Below are positions 1 to 12,327 of a stretch of DNA of 45,175 bases, piece by piece (position 1 is the first letter of the stretch; every line of letters begins with the position of its first letter). Made by a program: the position numbers and the translations under genes. The stretch spans positions 1 through 45,175 of the forward strand of contig NZ_SZQA01000049.1 of NCBI RefSeq assembly GCF_005233835.1. The letters are read 5' to 3'. A model generated the notes under the pieces. The model made no database searches, was not told the origin of the DNA, and worked only from the letters and a program-made list of their open reading frames with translations. The stretch comes from Herbidospora galbida. GTDB lineage: Bacteria > Actinomycetota > Actinomycetes > Streptosporangiales > Streptosporangiaceae.

Positions 1-237
1 CAGGGCGCGCAGCCGGTCGGCGGCCGGGCCGCCGTGGCGGACGCCGGTGGCCTGGACGACCGCGTCGAGGCCGTCGAAGGCCGCCGGGCCCAGGAGGGCG
101 CACCCGAGGGCGATCTCGGCCCAGCCCCGTACCGTCCAGGCGGCGGCCTCCGCCCCCGACGCCGGGACGTCCCTGGCCGCCACGGCCCGGCCGGCCGCCC
201 AGGCCCACATGGCCGACTCGTCGCGGGTCAGCGTCAT
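1..237 (-). CDS. Hypothetical protein, 3' part beyond window edge
   Basis: The frame is open from an ATG at 237-235 to base 1 (79 codons visible) with strong GC preference at third positions, so it is probably coding. Its ATG overlaps the stop of the dioxygenase upstream (ATGA, 237-234), which indicates translational coupling and a shared transcript. The protein begins MTLTRDESAMWAWAAG and is Ala- and Trp-rich, apparently helical. I see no signal peptide, no membrane segment and no motif that I recognise. Its function is unknown; the coupling suggests it works with the dioxygenase. Confidence 0.55.
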   Translation of the reverse strand, partial: MTLTRDESAMWAWAAGRAVAARDVPASGAEAAAWTVRGWAEIALGCALLGPAAFDGLDAVVQATGVRHGGPAADRLRAL

Positions 238-911
238 CGCGACCACAGCCGGACGCGCAGCATCAGCCGCCGGGGGTCGCCGAACGCGGTCCGGCCGTGC
301 AGGGTGCGGCGGTTGTCGACCAGCAGGACGTCGCCGGGCGTGAGGCGTACCTCCTCCGGATCGGCCCGCGCCAGCGCGTCGGTGAACGTTTCGGCGGCGG
401 CCCGCCCCTCCTCCGCCGGGACGAGGTTGTCGGGCCGCCAGCGCACGGTGTCGCCCGCGAGCACCGGCAGCGGTGGCGCGCCCCGCCCTCCGGTGAATAC
501 GGCCGGCGTGATCCACGACCACTGCGGGCGGCGCAGGGCGGCCTCGGCACGCGCCCCGTCCGGGCGGGCCCGCAGCGCGGCGAGGGCCCGGCTCGCGGGC
601 AGCAGCAGCGAGTGGCCGCCGTCGGCGGCCGGGCGGACCGCGAACAGGCAGACCAGGTCCTCGGGATCGGGGTGGTACTGCGCGTCGGTGTGCAGCGGAA
701 CCGGTCCGCCGCGCTGGGAGAACGTGCCGCCGAGTGGTCGCGGCCTGACCTCCCAGACGGGGTGGCCGCCGTCGCGGGCCGAGGGCCGGCCGAACCGGGC
801 GGCGAAACGGAGCGCCTGGGCGTGGGTGGGCACGTCCCAGCCGCCCCGCACGACCACCCATCCCCGCGTGGCCAGCCCGTCCTCCGCGTCGGTCGTTTCG
901 GTTGCCCGCAT
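234..911 (-). CDS. TauD/TfdA-family Fe(II)/2-oxoglutarate dioxygenase
   Basis: A 225-residue protein of the TauD/TfdA (clavaminate synthase-like) family, which uses Fe(II), oxygen and 2-oxoglutarate to hydroxylate or otherwise oxidise small molecules, often free or carrier-bound amino acids. The facial triad is visible: H74-T-D76 in PLHTDAQYH and a distal H205 in RTLHGRTAF. Arg214/215 or Arg219 follows, where family members bind 2-oxoglutarate. The ATG at 911 is supported by a GGAGG at 917-921. At 225 residues it is shorter than typical TauD (about 280). It heads a leftward operon with the partial gene and shares the 912-1107 intergenic region, with its palindrome, with the divergent regulator. 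The substrate cannot be told; a tailoring role in natural-product or siderophore biosynthesis is possible. Confidence 0.82.
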   Translation of the reverse strand: MRATETTDAEDGLATRGWVVVRGGWDVPTHAQALRFAARFGRPSARDGGHPVWEVRPRPLGGTFSQRGGPVPLHTDAQYHPDPEDLVCLFAVRPAADGGHSLLLPASRALAALRARPDGARAEAALRRPQWSWITPAVFTGGRGAPPLPVLAGDTVRWRPDNLVPAEEGRAAAETFTDALARADPEEVRLTPGDVLLVDNRRTLHGRTAFGDPRRLMLRVRLWSR

Positions 912-1034
912 TGGACGCCTCCTGGTCCGCCGGTGAGTGGTGCCTCCAGAGAAGCGGCATCCTGGGTGCGGTGGCCGGTCGCGAGGCGGGCGAGGTCAGG
1001 GCGTTTACGGGTTGACCCTTGCAAGAGTCAGCTC

Positions 1035-1067
1035 ATCTCACTAAGGTTCGCCCAACCTTAGTGAGAT
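1035..1067. promoter_or_regulatory. Perfect 33-bp palindrome with iron-box-like core
   Basis: The arms ATCTCACTAAGGTT and AACCTTAGTGAGAT are perfectly complementary (14 bp) around a CGCCC spacer. The core TAAGGTTCGCCCAACCTTA keeps the GGTT-N5-AACC spacing of the actinobacterial IdeR/DmdR iron box (TTAGGTTAGGCTAACCTAA) and matches it at 14 of 19 positions. A plausible -10 (TATATT, 1067-1072) abuts the right arm, so a bound repressor would block the rightward promoter. It could equally be the regulator's own TetR-type operator. Confidence 0.65.
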
Positions 1068-1107
1068 ATATTCGCAAGTAATGAGCTCATATAGGGGGAA
1101 CCAAGCG

Positions 1108-3189
1108 GTGCTAGCCCAGGAGCGAAGGCTTGCCGCGATCGCCGCGGCGTCCGCTGCCGCCTTCCGGCACAGCGACTACCACCAGGTGCGGGCCGAGGAC
1201 GTCGCCGAACGGGTCCGGCTGCCCCGGGGCGGCGAGAAGGACACCGGCCGGTCCGCCGTGTGGCTCTACAACGAGGTCCGCAGCCGCCGCGTCCTGGTCG
1301 CGCTCGCCGCCAAACACGCCTTCGACGAGTTCACCAGCGGCGAGAACGCCCCCGAGCCGGTCGCCTCGATGCTCGGCGCGGCCGAGTCGGTGGCCGCCGC
1401 GCTGCGCCGCATCGCCCGCTTCCACCAGGTCGAACGCTTCCTGCTCGCCCAGGTCAGACTGGGCATCGGCGACATCTCGACCTCCGAGAAGCGCCCCTCG
1501 GCCGCCCAGACCCCGCCCGTCTGGCTCACCGGCACCTACGGCTCGGCCGCCGCCGCGGGCTGGGAGGGACGGGTGACGGCGTACGCCGAATACCTCGCCC
1601 CCCGCCTCGACCAGGCCGCCCGCGCGGTCGCGGTCCCGCCGGAGAGCTGGGCGAAGACGAGCGCCGAGCGCCTGTCCGAGCTGGCCTTCCGCGCCATGTC
1701 CGACGACGCCGACGCCCCCGCCGACCGGCAGGCCGAGGGCCTGGCGGCCTACTGGCTGGCCCGCGACCTGATCCCGCTGACCGGCGAGTGGGCCGACCGC
1801 CTCCACGCCGCCGAGCGCACCGCCGAACTGGTCGAGAAGATCGGCCCCAACGGCCGCTCGCGCGCCAACGCGCTGCTCGTGGTCTTCCAGGTGCTCCTCG
1901 ACAGCAGCCCCCTGCTGGCCCGCGCCGCCGAGGTCGGCGCGGAGCTGATCCCCCTGCTGGCGGGTTCACCGGCCGACGGCGTGAGCCTGTGCGACGTGAC
2001 GTCGCGGCGCGGCCTGGCCCTGCTGCGCCTCGGCGACACCGCCGCCGCGCGGGGGTGCTTCGAGGAGTCGCGGCGGATCGCCGAGAAGCTGCCCGACTCG
2101 GCCGACCCGGCGTCACTGGTCGCCCGCGCCGAACACAACCTGGCCGAACTCCTCGTCGACGAGGGCCACGCCGAGAGAGGCCGCGCGATCCTCGCCGACG
2201 TGGCCGAACGCCGCAGCGCCGGAGTGCCCCAGACCGGCGCCGGCCCGGCCTGGCGCCGCCACACCCTGACCAGGCAGGCCCTGGCCAGGGCCACCACGAG
2301 GGCGGGCCGCGTCGTCGACGGCGTCAGCCTGGCCGAGGCCACCCTGACCGACCGGGAAGACCGCCTCGGCCAGGACAACGTGAACACCGCCTCGGCCCGC
2401 GTCACCCTCGCCGAGGCCCTGCTGGCCGCCGCCCATCCCGCCCAGGCCCGCCACCACCTGACCGAGGCGATGCGCCTGCGCTCCCTCTACCTCCCGGGCG
2501 AGGGCTACTGGCCCCAATACGACCTGGTCCGCCTGGCCGAGATCGAACTGCACGCGGGTTTCCCCGCCCAGACGGTCCGCCTGCTCGACGACGCGACCGT
2601 GACCACGACGTGGTTCGCCGAGCGCGTCTCCCCCCGCCTCCACGAGGAGGCCGTGCTGATCCGCTCCCTGGGCCTGACCGCCTCGGGCGAGGCGCTGACG
2701 GCCCTGTCCGACCTGGCCGAACTCCCGCAGACCAAGGCGGTCCTCCGCGCCCAGGCGACCGCCCGCCTGACCGTCGGCGACCCGGCCTCGGCCGCCCGCG
2801 TCCTCGACGCCCTGACCCCCGACGAGTCGGCCCCCGAACAGGCCGAGACCCTGCTCATCCGCGCCCGCGTGGCCGCCGCCCTCGGCCGCGAGGCGGCCGC
2901 CGAGGAGGCCTGCCAGTCCGTCCTGGCCCTTGCAGGTGACCAGATCGACGCCACTCACCCAACGGTGCTTGGCGCCCGCCTGGGCCTCGCCCTGCAACGC
3001 GTCCGCTCGGATCGGGCCGCCGAGGTGGGCGAACTGCTCGCTCCGCTGCTTGATCGCCGGGCCCTCGCACATGGGAAGCCGGCGCTGGGTGACGGGCATC
3101 CGCTGCTGGCAGAGGCCATGGCCCTGGCGGCGAGAGCGGGTTCCCCGCCGACGCGGACGCCGGAAGACCAGCTGTGGGAGAACTTCTAG
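1108..3189 (+). CDS. TetR-type HTH / TPR-repeat regulator
   Basis: An N-terminal TetR-like DNA-binding segment (about residues 5-75; YHQVRAEDVAERV followed by SAVWLYNEVRSRRVLVALAA, in the positions of TetR helices 2-4) is joined to about 450 residues of helical repeats resembling tetratricopeptides (for example LALLRLGDTAAARGCFEESRRIAEKL). TPRs usually mediate protein or peptide binding, so this is probably a regulator with a large sensing domain in place of the usual TetR ligand domain. I chose the GTG at 1108 because AGGGGGAA (1093-1100) lies 7 bases upstream. The in-frame ATG at 1081 has no ribosome site and lies just after the putative -10. The protein is 693 residues. The palindrome at 1035-1067 lies in its promoter, suggesting autoregulation or iron control. 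It ends 5 bases from a convergent gene fragment. Confidence 0.7.
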   Translation: MLAQERRLAAIAAASAAAFRHSDYHQVRAEDVAERVRLPRGGEKDTGRSAVWLYNEVRSRRVLVALAAKHAFDEFTSGENAPEPVASMLGAAESVAAALRRIARFHQVERFLLAQVRLGIGDISTSEKRPSAAQTPPVWLTGTYGSAAAAGWEGRVTAYAEYLAPRLDQAARAVAVPPESWAKTSAERLSELAFRAMSDDADAPADRQAEGLAAYWLARDLIPLTGEWADRLHAAERTAELVEKIGPNGRSRANALLVVFQVLLDSSPLLARAAEVGAELIPLLAGSPADGVSLCDVTSRRGLALLRLGDTAAARGCFEESRRIAEKLPDSADPASLVARAEHNLAELLVDEGHAERGRAILADVAERRSAGVPQTGAGPAWRRHTLTRQALARATTRAGRVVDGVSLAEATLTDREDRLGQDNVNTASARVTLAEALLAAAHPAQARHHLTEAMRLRSLYLPGEGYWPQYDLVRLAEIELHAGFPAQTVRLLDDATVTTTWFAERVSPRLHEEAVLIRSLGLTASGEALTALSDLAELPQTKAVLRAQATARLTVGDPASAARVLDALTPDESAPEQAETLLIRARVAAALGREAAAEEACQSVLALAGDQIDATHPTVLGARLGLALQRVRSDRAAEVGELLAPLLDRRALAHGKPALGDGHPLLAEAMALAARAGSPPTRTPEDQLWENF

Positions 3190-3194
3190 TTGAG

Positions 3195-3452
3195 TCAGCT
3201 CTTGGGGGCGGGGTTGACTTGAGTAAAGCCGGTGTGGACGACGGAGGCGTTTAACGAGCCGATGAGGTCGTTCGGAGCGGCGTACACGATCAAGATATTC
3301 GACTTCCCGCCCGACGCGAAGCCCTCTGGGTGTCTCTCGCCGAGAGACACCGAGTCTTGAAGCGTCGTCGGGGCGGCGGTCGCTGAGCCGATCGAATGGG
3401 TCGCGTCCATGGCGATGCGGGCCTCGAAGCAGCCCTCGGGGAAGGTCGACAC
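3195..3452 (-). CDS. Hypothetical protein or 3' gene remnant
   Basis: A short frame (85 codons from a GTG at 3452) with clear coding bias: most codons end in G or C and the composition is not Arg/Pro-skewed. The text includes FPEGCFEARIAMDATHSIG and SNILIVYAAPNDLIGS. No good ribosome-binding site precedes the GTG. The frame stays open only a little further upstream, to a TAG at 3494-3492, where the low-complexity stretch begins. It may be the surviving C-terminus of a larger protein whose 5' part was lost. I do not recognise the family. It converges on the TPR regulator with a 5-base gap. Confidence 0.4.
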   Translation of the reverse strand: MSTFPEGCFEARIAMDATHSIGSATAAPTTLQDSVSLGERHPEGFASGGKSNILIVYAAPNDLIGSLNASVVHTGFTQVNPAPKS

Positions 3453-3479
3453 GAGAGGTCTCCAGCGGGCGACAAGCCT

Positions 3480-3830
3480 CTCACGGCAGCACTACGGCCC
3501 TCGGACCCAGCCGGACGCGAACCGCCCAGGTCCGCGCCATGGCCCGTGCCCTGGCACGGCTGGTTCCCGCTCTGGTCTGCGCCGGGTCCACGTAGGTCCA
3601 CGCCCAGCTCCTGGCCCCGCTCTGCGCCTTGGCCCGTGCCCTGCTCCGGCCGGCTCCCCACCCTGGCCTGCGCCCAAGCCTGCGCCCTGCTCCGGCCGGG
3701 TCCCCGCGCTGGTCTGGCGCCGGGGTCCGCGCCCCGCTCCGCGCCGGTCCACGCGCTGGCTCGCCTCGCACCGTTCACCAGACACATCGTCCGGCCGCTC
3801 CAGCGGGACCGAACCGGTCCGGCGTCGGGG
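3480..3830. repeat. Low-complexity, imperfectly repeated GC-rich spacer
   Basis: This roughly 350-base stretch has no convincing gene. It is built of scrambled short direct repeats: GGCCCGTGCCCTG at about 3541 and 3629, GCCCTGCTCCGGCCGG at about 3638 and 3686, and two variants of GCTGGTCTGCGCCGGG near 3578 and 3712. Frames crossing it translate to monotonous Arg/Pro/Ala/Gly strings on both strands. It separates the orphan coding fragment from the FetB-like gene. Confidence 0.5.
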
Positions 3831-3890
3831 CCTGCCCCTCCCCGTTCAAGCCGCTTGATAGCAGGCGAAATACTGCGGGGCGTGGAATCC

Positions 3891-4616
3891 ATGTCCCTGA
3901 TCTCGCTGACACCGGCGCTGCCGATCGCACTGGTTCTGATGGTCGTGGGCGGCGCGGCCGTGGCGGCGCTGGGAGGGCTGGGGCACGGGTGGGCGGTGGT
4001 GCGGGCCTGTGCGCGGGCCGTGGTTCAGCTCGGGGTGGTGTCGCTGGTCATCGCCTGGGTCGTCGCGAACGGGTTCGCCGTCGCCGGGTTCATCCTCGCC
4101 ATGTACGTCTTCGCCACCCACACCGCCGCCCGGCGGATCGGCACCTACTGGGCGGCGCTGCCGATCGCGGCGGGCAGTGCGCCGATCCTCGCGATCCTCA
4201 CCGTCAGCGGCGTGGTCTCCCTCGAAGGGATCGTGATCATCCCGGTCGCGGGGATCGTCTTCGGCGGTTGCCTGATCGCCACCGGTCTGGCCGGGCGGCG
4301 GGCCGCCGACGAGCTGGCGACCCGCCACGGCGAGGTGGAGGCGGCCATGGCACTGGGCTTCACGCCCCGGGAGGCCCGGCTGGAGATCTGCCGGCCCGCC
4401 GCCGCCCAGGCCCTCGTGCCGGCCCTCGACCAGACCCGGACGGTCGGGCTGGTCACCCTCCCGGGCGCGTTCGTCGGCATGCTCCTCGGCGGGGCCGGGC
4501 CGGTCGAGGCGGGGATCGTGCAGCTGGTCGTCCTGGTGGCGCTGCTGTCCGCGGAGGCCTTCGCCGTCGTGCTGACCATCGAACTGGCCGCCAGAGGACG
4601 GCTGATCAGGCCGTAA
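3891..4616 (+). CDS. FetB/UPF0014-type ABC permease (putative iron export)
   Basis: A 241-residue polytopic membrane protein of the UPF0014 family (E. coli FetB, 259 residues), the membrane subunit of a proposed iron exporter. It has about six hydrophobic segments and the family's conserved C-terminal run DQTRTVGLVTLPGAFVGML near residues 180-200, preceded by EAAMALGFTPREA. The ATG at 3891 is used; an in-frame GTG at 3882 is also possible. In E. coli the partner ATPase is FetA, but no ATPase gene lies next to this copy, so it may be an orphan or use a distant ATPase. Iron export is inferred from the family only. Confidence 0.8.
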   Translation: MSLISLTPALPIALVLMVVGGAAVAALGGLGHGWAVVRACARAVVQLGVVSLVIAWVVANGFAVAGFILAMYVFATHTAARRIGTYWAALPIAAGSAPILAILTVSGVVSLEGIVIIPVAGIVFGGCLIATGLAGRRAADELATRHGEVEAAMALGFTPREARLEICRPAAAQALVPALDQTRTVGLVTLPGAFVGMLLGGAGPVEAGIVQLVVLVALLSAEAFAVVLTIELAARGRLIRP

Positions 4617-4626
4617 ATTTCTGCCC

Positions 4627-4653
4627 CATATCGTGATATGTCCCGAATTCGGG
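4627..4653. promoter_or_regulatory. Two adjacent palindromes before the small membrane protein
   Basis: CATATC-GT-GATATG (4627-4640) is followed one base later by the perfect 12-mer CCCGAATTCGGG (4642-4653). They sit 11 bases after the FetB-like stop and about 45 bases before the next start, so they could be an operator pair or part of a terminator. No T-tract follows. Confidence 0.35.
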
Positions 4654-4699
4654 ATCTTCGGAGCGGGCACGCCCAACCCGAACCGAAGGGGGTACGCAA

Positions 4700-5005
4700 G
4701 TGATCAAGAAGCTGCACCGTATGGGTCTCAAGTCCAGTCACATGTACACCGCCGCCATGGCGTCGGTCGGGCTGTCCTTCTGCACCTGGATGATCTCCAG
4801 GCAGATCGAGGACGCCGGTCTCGACCGGGCCGACCGCTGGGGGATCTTCATCGGCCAGTGGGCGCCCACGCTCATGGCCATGGGCGTGGCGCTCCGCGTC
4901 GAGGAGACCCACATGACCGACGACGACATGCGGAAGATGGACTCCGACATGGAGATGGGCTCCCGCACCTCGGGCGGCTCCCGGGTCCACGCGTCCGCCA
5001 GGTAG
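4700..5005 (+). CDS. Small two-helix membrane protein, unknown function
   Basis: A 101-residue protein starting at a GTG (4700) with GAAGGGGG (4683-4690) upstream. Two hydrophobic stretches are visible: about residues 15-33 (MYTAAMASVGLSFCTWMIS) and 47-65 (RWGIFIGQWAPTLMAMGVA). An acidic, Met-rich tail follows (THMTDDDMRKMDSDMEM), then a short basic end. The layout resembles small conserved actinobacterial membrane proteins of unknown function. It follows the FetB-like gene by 83 bases, with two palindromes between them, so joint expression is uncertain. Confidence 0.6.
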   Translation: MIKKLHRMGLKSSHMYTAAMASVGLSFCTWMISRQIEDAGLDRADRWGIFIGQWAPTLMAMGVALRVEETHMTDDDMRKMDSDMEMGSRTSGGSRVHASAR

Positions 5006-5171
5006 GAGACCACTGGGGCCGCCCCGGCACGCATCCGACCGGGGCGGCTTCAGACCCCTTCGACGTTGTCGACCACCCGACGCCGCACGCTCCCGGCGCT
5101 CCGAACCGTCCGGCTCCCGGAGCGACGCGGGTGCCGCGTCGGCGCCGCCAAGGTCAGCAGGCGACGACCGG

Positions 5172-5365
5172 TGCTTCAGACCTTCGACACCACATGCTTC
5201 AAGCCTCGACACCACACGCTTCAGGCCCATCGACACCAGACGCTTCAGGCCTCCGGACCTGGCGCTTCAGGCCTCCGGACCTGGCGCTTCAGGCCTCCGG
5301 ACCTGGCGCTTCAAGCCTCCGGACCTGGCGCTTCAAGCCTCCGGACCTGGCGCTTCAAGCCCTCG
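5172..5365. repeat. 22-bp tandem repeat array abutting the cyclase 3' end
   Basis: Repeats begin at 5243, 5265, 5287, 5309 and 5331 with an exact 22-bp period (unit CTTCARGCCTCCGGACCTGG plus CG). A last partial unit at 5353 contains the cyclase stop. Three more diverged units (22-24 bp, GCTTCARRCC...CGACACCA) lie at about 5173-5242. The outer units carry CGACACCA, like the gene's own terminal sequence, while the five inner ones carry CCGGACCTGG. There are no unique spacers. The 22-bp period is not a codon multiple and is close to two helical turns. The stretch 5006-5171 before it shows nothing recognisable. Confidence 0.85.
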
Positions 5366-6317
5366 ACACCAGGTAGGGCACCAGTTCTCCCACGCCCCGG
5401 ACCACCTGGAGGCTCTCCGCCCGCAGCCCGAACCTCGGATGGTCCTCCAGTTCCCCCGCTATCGCGGGGTCGGCCAGGACGCCGCCCGCCGGGGCCAGTG
5501 AGGTCAGCCGGGAGGCCAGGTTGACCGTGGTGCCGAAGACGTCGCCCATGCGGCCGATCACCGGGCCGATGGCCAGGCCCACCCGCAGCTGGGGCATCCC
5601 CTTGACGCGGGCGTGCGCGCCGATCAGGGAGAGGGCGATGTCGGCGGCGCGGGCGGCCGAGTCGCTCACCCACAGGACCGAGTCGCCCAGGGTCTTGATC
5701 ATGCGGCCGCCCGAGGAGGCCACGATGTCGGCCGAGCGGCTCTCGAAGCGTTCGACCAGGCGGGCCAGTTCCGTTTCCGAGATCTGGCGGCTCAGCCTGG
5801 TGAAGCCCACCAGGTCGGCGAAGCCGACGGCCAGGCGGGCCGAGGCGGTCTCCTGGTCGACGATGCGGCCGGCGGAGGCAGCGAGGTGGCGGCGCCAGGC
5901 GTACACGAGAAGGCGTTCCAGGTCGGGGACGACGCGGTCGGCGCGGCGCTGCCACGCGTGGCTGCGCTGGGACAGCGGGACCCCGGCCAGGTCGAGGCTC
6001 TCGGCGCCCAGTTCGGCCTGTGACTCCGCGAGGCGGGCTGAGGCCCGGCCGAGGGAGCGGGCCATCAGCATGATGTGCTCGTCGTCGTAGGTGCCGTCGG
6101 CGAGCAGGCCCATGAGGGTCTTCAGCGCCTCGACGTCGGCGTCGGTGAACTCGATCGCGTCGTCGGCGACGTTGGCGAAGCCCAGCGCACGCCAGAAGCG
6201 GCGGGCCCGGTGGAAGGGCACGCCGGCCAGTTCGGCGACCTGGTGACTGGTGTAGCGACGCTGCTGGCGGAGGAAGGCCTCCGTCAGCCCGTCGACTCGC
6301 GGGTCGTCAATCGTCAT
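5355..6317 (-). CDS. Class III adenylyl cyclase with N-terminal regulatory domain
   Basis: A 320-residue protein that should make cAMP from ATP. The N-terminal 150 residues (YTSHQVAELAGVPFHRARRF onward) resemble the autoinhibitory, pH-responsive domain of mycobacterial Rv1264-type cyclases. The catalytic domain begins at about residue 160. Metal-binding D168 (GFADLVGFT) and D212 (KTLGDSV), the adenine-specifying pair K208 and D259, and transition-state N266 and R270 (VNLASR) are all present, with Rv1264-like spacing. The K/D pair argues for ATP rather than GTP. The ATG at 6317 is the first start in line with the conserved N-terminus. No membrane segment is seen, so it is cytosolic. Its last codons form part of a tandem repeat array. 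Confidence 0.86.
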   Translation of the reverse strand: MTIDDPRVDGLTEAFLRQQRRYTSHQVAELAGVPFHRARRFWRALGFANVADDAIEFTDADVEALKTLMGLLADGTYDDEHIMLMARSLGRASARLAESQAELGAESLDLAGVPLSQRSHAWQRRADRVVPDLERLLVYAWRRHLAASAGRIVDQETASARLAVGFADLVGFTRLSRQISETELARLVERFESRSADIVASSGGRMIKTLGDSVLWVSDSAARAADIALSLIGAHARVKGMPQLRVGLAIGPVIGRMGDVFGTTVNLASRLTSLAPAGGVLADPAIAGELEDHPRFGLRAESLQVVRGVGELVPYLVSRA

Positions 6318-6423
6318 GCGGAAACCGTTCTGCGACCCATTCCGGAGAACGCACGATACCCGCGCTTTCAGTGGGGGAAAAGTCTTGCCACCAGCCACTT
6401 TATCCGGCTATTTCGGTAAATGT

Positions 6424-7215
6424 TCAGGGTTTGCGGGCCACGCCCCCGTACTGGTGGACCTCGCGGTCCCGGTAGTCGGTCAGCGTGTCGGGCCGCCACT
6501 GCGGCAGCGACACCACGCCGGGATCGAGCAGGTCGAGATCGTCGAAGAAGCGGGCCAGCGTCTCGGGAGTGCGCAGGACCAGCGGGGCGCCGCCCCGGCG
6601 TTGCCAGACGTCGGCGGCCTTCTGCATCCGCACGCTCGGCGTGCTGCTGGCGATGGCGACGTAGCTGCCCGGCGAGAGGGCGTCGACCAGGGCGTGCACC
6701 ACGTCGAACGCGAGGGTGTCGTCGGTGACGAACTCGATCACCCCCATCAGCATCAGCCCGACCGGCCGCGAGAAGTCGAGCGTCTCCGAGGCCGCCTCCA
6801 GCAGCGGGTCAGGAGAGCGCAGGTCGGCGTCGAGGTAGTCGGTGGCGCCCTCGGGCGTGCTCTCCAGGAGGGCACGGGCGTGGATCAGCACGGCGGGGTC
6901 GTTGTCGACGTACACGATCCTGGCGGCCGGGTTGATCTTCTGGGCCACCAGATGGGTGTTCCCGGAGCTCGGGATGCCGGTGCCGACGTCGAGGAACTGG
7001 TCGACGCCGAGCTCCCCCGCGAGCAAGGCGACGGCCCGGCCGATGAACTGGCGTTCGGACCGGGCGTTGATCGGCAGGTCGGGCATGACCGCCGTGATCT
7101 GGGTGGCCACCTCGCGGTCTGCCGCGAAGTTCTCGGTGCCGCCGAGCCAGTAGTCCCAGACCCGTGCCGGATGAGGTATCGAGATGTCGAGGCGCTGCCG
7201 TGGTGTACCGGCCAT
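6424..7215 (-). CDS. DUF574-family SAM-dependent methyltransferase
   Basis: A 263-residue protein of the actinobacterial S-adenosyl methyltransferase family Methyltransf_19 (DUF574). The N-terminus is diagnostic (PHPARVWDYWLGGTENFAADR), followed by the SAM-binding loop FLDVGTGIPSSGNTH (about residues 75-89) and the acidic strand end IVYVDNDPAV. The ATG at 7215 is supported by a GGAGGGAG just upstream. It reads in the same direction as the cyclase, 106 bases before it. Such genes are numerous in actinomycetes and their substrates are mostly unknown. It is not clearly linked to geosmin formation. Confidence 0.85.
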   Translation of the reverse strand: MAGTPRQRLDISIPHPARVWDYWLGGTENFAADREVATQITAVMPDLPINARSERQFIGRAVALLAGELGVDQFLDVGTGIPSSGNTHLVAQKINPAARIVYVDNDPAVLIHARALLESTPEGATDYLDADLRSPDPLLEAASETLDFSRPVGLMLMGVIEFVTDDTLAFDVVHALVDALSPGSYVAIASSTPSVRMQKAADVWQRRGGAPLVLRTPETLARFFDDLDLLDPGVVSLPQWRPDTLTDYRDREVHQYGGVARKP

Positions 7216-7319
7216 CTCCCTCCCTCCTCTCCAGCCAACATAGCTTTCCCGCCATCCCCGCACGGCGAAGCGGAGCCCGTGATCTGGTCACGAACCCCGC
7301 TCGCGGTGGGAAAATGCGG

Positions 7320-12323
<5,004 letters not shown>

Positions 12324-12327
<4 letters not shown>

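Noticed and set aside
5172-5365. Possible CRISPR array
   Set aside because: Repeats are directly adjacent with no unique spacers, the period is only 22 bp, and no cas genes are present.
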